From Hydrangea macrophylla (Eukaryota; Streptophyta; Magnoliopsida; Cornales; Hydrangeaceae), in the NCBI GenBank assembly GCA_033977485.1, contig CM066998.1, positions 29,203,501 through 29,267,500 of the forward strand: a DNA stretch of 64,000 bases. Reading direction: 5' to 3'. How positions within the stretch are numbered: the first letter of the stretch is position 1; the number at the start of each line of letters is the position of its first letter. The notes beneath the pieces are model-generated. The model ran no database searches. It was not told the origin of the DNA and worked only from the letters and a program-made list of their open reading frames with translations. Below are positions 48,501 to 57,391 of this stretch, piece by piece. The position numbers and the translations under genes were made by a program.

Positions 48501-50593
48501 AGAAAGCCATTTACTACTTAAGTAAAAGGATGACTGGATACGAATTGAAGTATTCTCCGTTAGAAAAGACATGTTGGGCTTTGGTTTGGGCCACTCGTCG
48601 TCTGAGGCATTATATGTTGGCCTTCCCTGTTGTTTTAATCTCCCGAATGGATCCTTTGAAGTACCTATTTGAAAAACCAGCATTGACCGGAAGAATCTCC
48701 CGATGGACATTGATGCTATCTGAGTTTGACTTGATACATGCTACGAGTAAATCTGTTAAAGGAAGGGCTGTCGCAGAACATTTAGCAGAACATCCGATAA
48801 ATCTGGAAAACAAAGGAGAGTTCATGTTCCCTGACGAAGGATTGATGGAATTAAAAGAAGATGTGTGGAAAATGTATTTTGATGGAGCTGCAAACCAGAA
48901 AGGATATGGAGTGGGGATCATCCTTGTATCCCCTGAAGGAGCACATACCCCGTTCTCTATTAAGCTGAAGTACACTTCCACCAACAACACTGCTGAGTAT
49001 GAAGCTTGTATCTTGGGGCTAGAAGCCGCATTGACTTTGGAGGTAAGGAAACTTGATGTATTCGGGGATTCCAATTTGATCATATCCCAAGTTCGAGGAG
49101 ATTGGAAAGTCAAGGAAGAGAAGTTAAAACCCTATCATGAGTATCTTGATTCTTTACGAACTCGTTTCTTGCATATCACGTTCTTCTACCTGCCTCGAGA
49201 AGAAAATCAGCTAGCAGACTCTTTGGCTACTTTAGCGTCAATGATTGAGATTCCTGTGGGGATAAAGCTAACTCCTTTGATGATTGAACAAAGGGAAAAG
49301 CCGTCTTATGAGATGATTAGGGAAATAGAAGAAGCAGAAGAACTTCCGTGGTACACCGACGTGTGGAACTTCATTGAAAATGGGGAATATCCGGAAGGCG
49401 CCTCTGAGAAAGACAAGAGAGCCATAAGAAGATTCTCGGCTCAATTCATGATTTGTGGCGGAAATCTATTGAAGAGATCTCACAATGGATTCAACTTGAC
49501 ATGTCTGTATGGAAACAGTGCGAGAAAGATGATGGAGCAAATTCACGAAGGGGTGTGTGGTCCTCATATGAGTGGACACATGTTAGCTAAGAAGATCATC
49601 CGACAAGGATATTATTGGACTACTATGGACAAGGACTGCTATGAATATGTCAGAAAATGTCACAAATGTCAGATCCATGCCAATATGAAGCATGTGCCGC
49701 CGTCACTGCTATACAACATGACTACCCCTTGGCCATTCTCAGTTTGGGGAATAGATGTTATTGGAGAAGTAACCCCGAAGGCGTCTAATGGGCATCAATA
49801 CATCCTGGTAGCAATTGATTATTTCACAAAATGGGTGGAAGCAGAGTCTTATGCGACATTGAAGGCTAAAGATGTGGCCAGATTTATCAGAAGAAATATA
49901 ATCTGCCGATACGGGGTCCCTCATGAGTTGATATCCGATCATGGCAGTCACTTCCAGAAAGAGGTTTTGGATCTACTAGAAGAATACAAGATCATGCACC
50001 ACATGTCAGCGCCGTATAGGCCACAAACAAATGGGGCAGTTGAAGCAGCTAATAAGAATTTGAAGACGATCCTAAGAAAGATGACTGATACATACCGAGA
50101 TTGGCATGAGAAGTTACCGTATGCACTGTGGGGATACAGAACATCTATCCGAACATCTACAGGAGCCACTCCTTATTCATTGGCTTACGGAATGGAAGCA
50201 GTACTCCCAGTTGAAATAGAACTACCATCTTTGAGAGTTGTGGCAGAATCCGAGATTCCAGAATTTGATTGGCTAAGAGATAGATATGAGGAGCTAATGT
50301 TACTTGATGAGAAAAGGTTGGCCGCAATTGATCATGTGCATGTGTATCAGAGAAGAATAGCTCGAGCATTCAACAAGAAGGTCCGTCCAAGAAAACTTGA
50401 GGAAGGCGACCTTGTGCTTAAAGCCTTAAAAGCACCCGTTTTCGATCCTAGAGGGAAATTCAAGCCAAATTGGGTTGGCCCATACGTCATCAAGAAGCTT
50501 CTCTCTGGAGGAGCGGCATACCTGATGGATCTAGATGGAGTTGAGTTCAATCAGCCAATCAACATTGACCGTCTCAAGAGATACTATGCTTAA
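45572..50593 (+). CDS. Element H gag-pol polyprotein, 1,673 residues, protease absent
   Basis: Start at ATG 45572; the Met at 45626 is an alternative nearer the conserved gag start. Gag core about 130-290 (FFNGTGNPKSYL, GAALSWYL, FVAQYSYNQ), knuckle C-x2-H-x4-H-x4-C at about 387-400. RT about 650-880 with YVDD at 808-811. First RNase H about 950-1075, where the catalytic DAS position reads SVS. Archaeal-type RNase H about 1098-1226 with DGAANQ, AEYEA, GDSNL and ADSLA. Integrase HHCC about 1323-1373 and DDE at D1395, D1456, E1491. No frameshift or stop. Compared with element A about 530 residues (protease, G-patch, acidic linker) are missing in frame near residue 518. All parts except maturation look functional. 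Confidence 0.95.
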   Translation: MIRSGLEEGTAESTRVEDMTYEADMEARLAAMQAALDQSREQNREQLATMMRMIEQLTNPPPPPPEHHEEEDFGETVQPKVQLDQEIQDKLAKIDKLESVIRKSKGVDEYLFDVEGLCDAPKAKLPEKFKMPHIEFFNGTGNPKSYLRLYVGTLQPMGIGSDLFALLFPRVLSGAALSWYLTLEPAITRDWEALAKAFVAQYSYNQLFEVTARDLETTRQEYRESFAGFLTRWRAKAAQMTSRPAEKDQVRMIIKNLQPEYLERLEFQSIVSFEQLFDVGTLIEDAIRDGKIKKESTSNRYRKSERPVYHQSADVNTLSPQPFQKERRSMANARGSQNQKQSREKREFSDLGMPLSTALERMIEKGYLQKLEPKPEPNPLPPGFKTEFFCDFHQGRGHSTDRCWTLRHEIEDLIEKGVISPPPSQPNVQKNPLPNHKGNMPNVNFVEEGSQIYNPKIYITSSNQPAMDVQLPEDAAICILRNMEEEEWAEEALGNVEEIKPIEGALNNWVIESEVNKSPPPFPRKSVKANMSHDVESAFAFDVPKNVNEMNEDFAYSSVSDDLDFEISEDLQRLIENENESACKIIEETLLINLDNEDNPQNVHIGTTLTSQESNELINLLKEFKDVFAWSYQDMPGIDPEIVQHHIPLFPNSKPVKQKLRRMRPEWTLKIKEEVEKQLKAGFLMVTQYPEWIANIVPVPKKDGRIRVCVDFRDLNKASPKDDFPLPHIDVLVDSTAGHELLSFMDGFSGYNQILIAPEDREKTTFTTHWGTYCYRVMPFGLKNAGATYQRAATTLLHDMIHKEVEVYVDDMIVKSKERSGHLTALAKFFERLRKYRMRLNPQKCTFGVTTGKLLGFLITQRGIEVDPTKIKAIMDMPPPTNEKEVRGFLGRIQFISRFISKLTATCDPLFSLLRKGKKFEWDNQCQEAFDKIKAYLSNPPVLSPPKSGKPLLLYLSVSENAMGCMLAQEGDEGRTEKAIYYLSKRMTGYELKYSPLEKTCWALVWATRRLRHYMLAFPVVLISRMDPLKYLFEKPALTGRISRWTLMLSEFDLIHATSKSVKGRAVAEHLAEHPINLENKGEFMFPDEGLMELKEDVWKMYFDGAANQKGYGVGIILVSPEGAHTPFSIKLKYTSTNNTAEYEACILGLEAALTLEVRKLDVFGDSNLIISQVRGDWKVKEEKLKPYHEYLDSLRTRFLHITFFYLPREENQLADSLATLASMIEIPVGIKLTPLMIEQREKPSYEMIREIEEAEELPWYTDVWNFIENGEYPEGASEKDKRAIRRFSAQFMICGGNLLKRSHNGFNLTCLYGNSARKMMEQIHEGVCGPHMSGHMLAKKIIRQGYYWTTMDKDCYEYVRKCHKCQIHANMKHVPPSLLYNMTTPWPFSVWGIDVIGEVTPKASNGHQYILVAIDYFTKWVEAESYATLKAKDVARFIRRNIICRYGVPHELISDHGSHFQKEVLDLLEEYKIMHHMSAPYRPQTNGAVEAANKNLKTILRKMTDTYRDWHEKLPYALWGYRTSIRTSTGATPYSLAYGMEAVLPVEIELPSLRVVAESEIPEFDWLRDRYEELMLLDEKRLAAIDHVHVYQRRIARAFNKKVRPRKLEEGDLVLKALKAPVFDPRGKFKPNWVGPYVIKKLLSGGAAYLMDLDGVEFNQPINIDRLKRYYA

Positions 50594-51428
50594 AAGCCTT
50601 TTTCTTTCAAAACCTGTTCTTTCAAAACCTCCAGCATTCGAGGAACTACACTTGACCTGATTCCCACTTGGGGATATGTAGGCAACCTGCTCGGTTCGGT
50701 CACTGCTCCTGAAACCCTCAACCATACTTTCTTTCAAGACCTGGCCGAACTACTTTGGATCTGATTCCCACTTGGGGATAAGTAGGCGAGCTTTCCTGGC
50801 TCTCGATCCCTGAACCTTGCAAACTAGGGGCAAACTTTCAAGTTTGCCCAAAGCCTCAAGATATCACTGCCACACTAGGGGCAAACTGCGTTTGCCCAAA
50901 CTTCCATTTATCTCTATCGACTAGGGTTTCAGGATCACTTGGCTATCAGAATTAAAGCACCTAAGTGAAAAATCTGGTAATTCTTGATATTAAGTTGAAA
51001 AGTTTTTTAGCAATCTAAAGATGTGAATCTAATGTCAAGACTGAAACATTATGTGGAAAATTTTCAAAAGCTTCAAGATTACATGCAAAGCCAACACAAT
51101 ATCCTGCTACAAGATAAAATCTCATTTTCAAAATATGCAAATCCTTAGAAAATTCAAATATCCAAGTCAAAAGACATTGTCGAGAAAGAGGAATCGTCAG
51201 AAATTTCCTTTCCCTGTAAAATCGAGTCCTGTGTGTCAGTGTGCAAAGTGTCAATCAAATCAGTCTCGTGACAAGGGATGCAAAGCGAAACAGAAGGATA
51301 GCATAAAACAGCATCAAGCAAAGTCAAGAGTACAAGCCCATCAAGTCTCAGACAGAATACATCAACATCAGTCTCAGCACAGAAAGCAAGAAAAACAGAA
51401 AGATAGTCATGGGTGCATATGATCATCA
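50594..51428 (+). other. Element H region after pol with repeated motifs and polypurine-like hairpins
   Basis: CTGATTCCCACTTGGGGATA(T/A)GTAGGC occurs at about 50656-50683 and 50761-50787, and a related form at about 57130-57158 near the 3' LTR. AGGGGCAAAC, the core of the true polypurine tract, occurs at 50826-50835 and 50877-50886, each followed by its complement (hairpins 50828-50849 and about 50879-50897). The last part is the 3' flank of the antisense gene. Confidence 0.7.
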
Positions 51429-53528
51429 TCAGCGACGACGAGTAGCCCGTGGGTACCGAGCAGGCATATCTGAGGCCGTAGAGCTATCATCATCTTCAAT
51501 TTGGCGCCTTCGCCTAGACCCACCAGCCCCACCAGAAGGGCCTGCATTCATCCGCTCCAACTGTGATTGAAGCTGCCTAACTTGAGCCACCTGTGGAAGA
51601 AAAGAATCAGTATAGGGGTTTGAAAAAGCAATGAGATAAGAAGAAAAGGTCAAGAAATTTACCAGGGCCGCATCACGGTCTATGTAAGTCTGGCACATGC
51701 CATCCCACTGCAAAGAGAAGAAAGATATGGTCAGAAAGATCAGAAGAATCAGAGGTAATGAGTTCAGAAATTACTTACATGTCCCTCACGAGCAAGGCTC
51801 CAAGCCCTCAGATTCTGTGCATAAGCTCGCTCTTCATTGAAAACGGCTCGGGGAACGGACTCATGTTGTTCTGAAACTAGCTGAGGCTCTACAAGATCAC
51901 GGGGGATCTCTACAAAAGATATAACTCCGCGCAGCATGGTCGAGGCTCGCCAATCACAAGGAGGAATGAGAGGTAGAGGTCGACCAGGGCCATCCACAAA
52001 AGAACTCCCCTGCAAATGATGATGAGAAATAAGATAAAGCAAGCATTCGATCAGAAATGAAGAAGTCGTGAAATACCTGCGGGTCATCCGAGAGCGGGAA
52101 ATTAGGCATCAGATGAGTAACCCTGAAGACGTCATAGTTCTCCTCAAACAGAGTAAAAGAGGCTGAAGGAATTCCGTTCAAAGCATTAATAAGATCTTCA
52201 TCTTCCAAATTCTGCGCCGACCTCATACAAGAACGCGGATCCTGTGGCACTAAGAGACGATCCTCCAAATCAGTCTGAGGAGCTACTCTCTCTCCAAGAT
52301 ACCACTCAAGAACAGAGGGACCCTCAAGAAGAATCCTCTCTCCAGTCATCTGTCTAGCTAAGCCAATCTCAGTCACATCTCCATTTGTCACCCAAGGATG
52401 CCAGTTAACTTGGGTGAATCTGAGACGGGTAAGAAAATCCCGGCAAGAAATAACATTATGAGCATCATTCTTGGTACCTACGGCTTGGCGACGCCACTTC
52501 AGAGCCCGTGGAAAAATATGAATCTCTTCCTCCCGGAATGATGGAGCCGTCATGGAGAAATACTCAAAGGCCCACACCTACAAGGGAAAATAAAGCAGTG
52601 GTCAAAACAGCAGAACATCAAATGATAAAAACTGGAAATGAAAATATTTTCAGTACCTCCCAAGCTCTCCAGAATCCGCCGAATCCAGGGGATTTGCCTC
52701 GAGAATGCTCCCCCATATGACTATACAGAATGGCTAAACCAGCAGAGTCCCAATCAAAATCTGCAATCTCCTCAAGATTTCGAAGACTATCAAGCATATT
52801 CAATGTAATCCGCTCAGCTCGAGTAGAAAGAAGAGAGCAACCAAGCAAATACAAGATGAAAGCACGGGTAAGCTGCATATCGGTAAATTGAGCCGCTCTT
52901 TCAGAAGGCCTGAAGTTGTTCCGTGAAGATCTCTCTGGGATGGGATGATGCCTAGGAGACGCTCAATGATAGTAGGATGTCTATGGATGTTCTTTGCAAA
53001 GGCAAGACGATGCCCGCCAAATGAGATGCCGGTTATCATTGCAAAATCAAGAGGGGTCATGGTTATCTCCCCAAAAGGCATGTGAAAAGTATTTGTGGAA
53101 TCCCACCACCTTTCAGCAAGAGCTTGAATCATGGCCAAATCATTAGTCGATCTCTCCAATAAGGTTACAAACGACCCAAAGCCCGCTTGCTTGATATTGG
53201 CTACTACTTGGGGACGCGACTCCGACAATTCATTAAACCATTCAAGGCATTTTCCATGGCTACCATGACCTCTAAGATGACCAACCACATTCTAAAAAGA
53301 AAAAGGATGATTTCTAAGGAATCGCAAGAATAAAGAGACACGTATGAAGATGTGAAACAAAGGAGTAATTAAAGAATGGGTTACCTCTTGACGAAAGGCC
53401 CTCCTAGAGATATGATTTAGTGGATTTTTCATGGTTGCATACTCCATGGTTTGAGTTGATGAAGCTCCACTAGCTTGAAATTGGCTTCTACGTGTTCTAG
53501 AACTTTCACCTTGTCCATGGGAACTCAT
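51429..53528 (-). CDS. Antisense six-exon plant-mobile-domain-like gene within element H, one frame break
   Basis: Exons by GT-AG borders and frame: 53528-53385, 53291-52657, 52577-52077, 52009-51779, 51707-51663 and 51590-51429 (stop included); every intron is phase 0. The product would be about 570 residues. Exon 2 has FHMPFGEITMTPLDFAMITGISFGG and exon 3 has RILLEGPSVLEWYLGERV, both characteristic of the plant mobile domain. The last exon gives a short coiled coil (VRQLQSQLERM) and an Arg-rich tail. Exon 2 is 635 nt, not a multiple of three: the frame shifts between about 52950 and 52880, so this copy is probably broken, or the base call is wrong. A minus-strand TATA candidate (GCTTATATAT, 53920-53911) lies 385 bp upstream. 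Extra frames are known in the Tat lineage; function is unknown. Confidence 0.8.
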
Positions 53529-54439
53529 GGTTGTTGATGCTTGAAGCTTGAAGATAAGAGGTTGAAGATGATGAATAGTAAAAACCTTGGTACTTGAATC
53601 CCCTAGAATAGGGAGGAGTTGATGAAATCAACAAAGTTTTTGGAGGTTTTAATGCAAGAAATCACTCAAAACATCAAGAAATTGCAAGATTTGAGCACCT
53701 TAGAAGGTAGAGGTGATGCATTGAAGAAGAAATGAATGAAGAACAAAGAAGAAAATGGGTTTAAAACCCCAAAGTTGCGGCTGGCGGTTCCCAAGGGGGT
53801 GTGGGGAACCGCCATTTACTATTCACTTCCTGCCATTTCCCCATTTTGCTCTATATTCGCGTTTTGACCCCCCGGAACTCTTGATTTGATCCCGGATTGG
53901 TCCATTTTTGATATATAAGCCTTGAGAGTGCTTAAAACTTGTTGGAATTGGTCTAGAGGACCTCTGGAGATTTGAATCTTGGTAAAAATCCATTCAAGAA
54001 TTGAAAAAAGTCCCCCAGATGAGAAGAATCAAAGGCACCGCAGCCTGAAAGTGGCCGAGAAACGGCAAACTCCCGTCGTTTTGGGATTGATTATGAGTTG
54101 TCTTAGAAAATGGACATTTGAGTCTACTGTCGCTTGAGAATTACATCCAGAAAGGACTTTCAGAAGATGGGTCAGAATGCGAGATGTTCAGAAAGGGTTA
54201 GAGTAAGCCTGACGTGTTGCAAGAATGATTGCGTTGGTCGAAGCACCAATATGAGTCTCAGAAAGAATCAGCAGGGCCTCCAGAATATGTGCTCGCGTCC
54301 CAGAAACCTCAGATATCTCCTCAAGCAGAGAATTTCCAGATATTGTCAAGGTATACAGAATTCGTGCATCTCTCAGAATCATAGGATCTCCCCAGTAGAG
54401 AACTTTCAGAATTAAGTTTCTCGCAAGCATCATGTATCC
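53529..54439 (-). promoter_or_regulatory. Upstream region of the antisense gene
   Basis: On the minus strand: TATA candidate at 53920-53911, then AATAGTAAATGGCGGTT (53823-53807) leading into a hairpin GGCGGTTCCC/GGGAACCGCC (53783-53813), a CT-rich leader, and the ATG at 53528. The same 17-mer occurs in the element's LTR U3 at 41284-41300. The rest, 53950-54439, contains no supported gene and grades into the first minisatellite. Confidence 0.5.
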
Positions 54440-54900
54440 ACGGGTTGCCTCCAGATAAAGGGTATCTCTCAGAATTTGAGCATCAAAATCGCCTCCAGAA
54501 TACAAGGTTTATGCCAAGCATCATGTATCCAGGGTTGCCTCCAGAATGTAGGGTTTCTCTCAGAATCGTGGGTTGCCTCCAGAATGTAGGGTTTCTCTCA
54601 GAATCAGAATCGTGGGTCGCCTCCAGAATACAAGGTTTATGCCAAGAATCGTGTATCCGTGGGTTGCTCTCAGAATGTAGGGTTTCTCTCAGAATCGTGG
54701 GTTGCCTCCAGAATGTAGGGTTTCTCTCAGAATCAGAATCGTGTATCCAGGGTTGCCTCCAGAATGTAGGGTTTCTCTCAGAATCATGTATTTCTCAGCA
54801 TCGCATATCAGGGTTGCCTCCAGAATGTAGGGTTTCTCTCAAAATCAGAATCGTGTATCCGTGGGTTGCTCTCAGAAGAAGGGTCATCTCTCAGAATTTG
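54440..54900 (+). repeat. Minisatellite 1 of element H
   Basis: Imperfect repeats of about 36-45 bp around GTTGCCTCCAGAATGTAGGG and TTTCTCTCAGAATCGTG, with inserted GTGTATCC blocks. Frames that run through it simply translate the repeat. Confidence 0.88.
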
Positions 54901-55212
54901 TGTATCTCTCAGAATCCGTGCATCAGAACAGAAGATTTGTCCTCAGAAGAAGGGCCTGTTTCAGAAGAACAGAGGATTTGTCTCCGGCAGAGAGACCTGT
55001 TTCAGAAGATTTGTTTCTAGACCTGCCACAGAAGATTTGTCCTCGGAAAAAGGGCCTGTTTCAGAAGAACAGAAGATTTGTCTCCGGCAGAGAGACCTGT
55101 TTCAGAAGACTTGTTTCCAGACCTGTTACAGAAGATTTGTCTAGAAGAAGGACCTGTTTCAGAAGAGCAGAAGATTTGTCTCCGGCAGAGAGACCTGTTT
55201 CAGAAGATTTGT
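54901..55212 (+). repeat. Minisatellite 2 of element H
   Basis: Repeats built of CAGAAGATTTGTC, TCCGGCAGAGAGACC and TGTTTCAGAAGA blocks in alternating order, three to four times. Confidence 0.88.
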
Positions 55213-55575
55213 CCCCAGCAAAAGGACTCTACATCAGCAATCGTCCCCAGCAAAAGGACTCTACATCAGCAATCGTCCCCAGCAGAAGGACTCTACATCA
55301 GCAATCGTCCCCAGCAAAAGGACTCTACATCAGCAATCGTCCCCAGCAGAAGGACTCTACATCAGCAATCGTCCCCAGCAAAAGGACTCTACATCAGCAA
55401 TCGTCCACAGAAGAAGGACCTGTTTCAGCAATCGTCCCCAGCAGAAGGACTCTACATCAGCAATCGTCCACAGAAGAAGGACTCTACACCAGCAATCGTC
55501 CCCAGCAAAAGGACTCTACATCAGCAAATCGTCCCCAGCAGAAGGACTCTACATCAGCAATCTCCCAGCAGAGGA
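55213..55575 (+). repeat. Minisatellite 3 of element H, 32-bp unit
   Basis: About eleven copies of a 32-bp unit that starts CCCCAGCAAAAGGACTCTAC and ends AGCAATCGT, with CCACAGAAGAAGGAC variants. Confidence 0.93.
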
Positions 55576-55639
55576 CTTTCATCAATCATCTAAGTGGTCA
55601 AGACTCTAAAAAATCATTTAAGATTTAAAAACATGCTTC

Positions 55640-56760
55640 ATCAGAAATAGATCAAGTTTAAGATCATGTCGAGTTTTAGATCGAGTTTAAGATCATGTCG
55701 AGATTAGATCGAGATTAAGATCATGTCGAGTTTTAGATCGAGTTTAAGATCATGTCGAGTTTTAGATCGAGTTTAAGATCATGTCGAGATTAGATCGAGA
55801 TTAAGATCATGTCGAGTTTTAGATCGAGTTTAAGATCATGTCGAGATTAGATCGAGATTAAGATCATGTCGAGTTTTAGATCGAGTTTAAGATCATGTTA
55901 AGATTAGATCGAGTTTAAGATCATGTTGAGTTTTAGATCGAGTTTAAGATCATGTCGAGATTAGATCGAGTTTAAGATCATGTCGAGTTTTAGATCGAGT
56001 TTAAGATCATGTCGAGATTAGATCGAGATTAAGATCATGTCGAGTTTTAGATCGAGTTTAAGATCATGTCGAGATTAGATCGAGATTAAGATCATGTCGA
56101 GTTTTAGATCGAGTTTAAGATCATGTTAAGATTAGATCGAGTTTAAGATCATGTTGAGTTTTAGATCGAGTTTAAGATCATGTTAAGATTAGATCGAGTT
56201 TAAGATCATGTTAAGATTAGATCGAGTTTAAGATCATGTCGAGTTTTAGATCGAGTTTAAGATCATGTCGAGATTAGATCGAGATTAAGATCATGTCGAG
56301 TTTTAGATCGAGTTTAAGATCATGTCGAGTTTTAGATCGAGTTTAAGATCATGTCGAGATTAGATCGAGATTAAGATCATGTCGAGTTTTAGATCGAGTT
56401 TAAGATCATGTTAAGATTAGATCGAGTTTAAGATCATGTCGAGTTTTAGATCGAGTTTAAGATCATGTCGAGATTAGATCGAGATTAAGATCATGTCGAG
56501 TTTTAGATCGAGTTTAAGATCATGTTAAGATTAGATCGAGTTTAAGATCATGTTGAGTTTTAGATCGAGTTTAAGATCATGTTAAGATTAGATCGAGTTT
56601 AAGATCATGTCGAGTTTTAAATCGAGTTTAAGATCATGTTAAGATTAGATCGAGTTTAAGATCATGTTGAGTTTTAGATCGAGTTTAAGATCATGTCAAG
56701 TTTTAGATCGAGTTTAAGATCATGTCGAGTTTTAGATCGAGTGTAAGATCATAGGTTGAG
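55640..56760 (+). repeat. Minisatellite 4 of element H, 28/29-bp unit
   Basis: Roughly 39 copies of AGATCGAGTTTAAGATCATG followed by TCGAGTTTT (29 bp) or TCGAGATT (28 bp), with TTAAGATT and TTGAGTTTT variants. The variants recur in the same multi-unit order, so higher-order blocks are present. Confidence 0.95.
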
Positions 56761-56906
56761 TTTATGACCACGCCCAAGTATAGAATTGTTTTGAGTTTAA
56801 GAATAGGTCGAATTTAAGACCACGTCGTGTCTAGATCTAAGATGAGGAGAAGACTTGTCTAGAACCCACTTCATTAAGAAACCTAAATCAATAGGAAGGA
56901 TTGTGT

Positions 56907-56941
<35 letters not shown>

Positions 56942-57381
56942 TTCGACTGTGAGAGAGAGTCATTACATCCCTTGCATTAGATTTTGCATCCAGGGAACCC
57001 TTGAGGATGATTCCTCCAGCACTTGCACATTCACGTTTTCATACTGCACCAGCATCCTAGGATAGGAGCATTTCATCCGCATTGTTGTTGTTTGTTTTCC
57101 GTTTTCCTGCGCGCTTGAACTACGCCCTGGTCTGATTCCTGGAAAGGATACGTAGGCAGCTCCAGCGGAGCACGACCAGCATCAGCTTCAACTTAGCCGC
57201 CTCTACCCAGCATTGCATTGCATTCTTGCATTCGTAATTTCTTGATTTTCTCTGATTTTGAATTTCTTGATTTTGCGAATTTTTTGTTTTTCCTAAAACC
57301 TCTCAGTATGGTTATTTGGGTGCCTTCAAGGCTTTGGCACTCACTTGCAGTTCACGTTGTTCACAACAAGCTCTGCCAAAG
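56761..57381 (+). other. Element H 3' end before the polypurine tract
   Basis: A decayed end of minisatellite 4, a 31-nt A run (56908-56938), and the third GAACTACG...CTGATTCC...GGATACGTAGGC motif (57117-57159). No gene is supported. Confidence 0.7.
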
Positions 57382-57391
57382 AGGGGCAAAC
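57382..57391 (+). other. Element H polypurine tract
   Basis: AGGGGCAAAC, preceded by AAAG, ends directly against the 3' LTR start at 57392: the plus-strand DNA priming site. Confidence 0.88.

Noticed and set aside
55213..55575. Regular 32-bp direct repeats resembling a CRISPR array
   Set aside because: Units are contiguous without unique spacers, in a plant retrotransposon.
54861..55628. 255- and 171-codon plus-strand frames
   Set aside because: They only translate minisatellites 2 and 3, whose unit lengths keep frames open.
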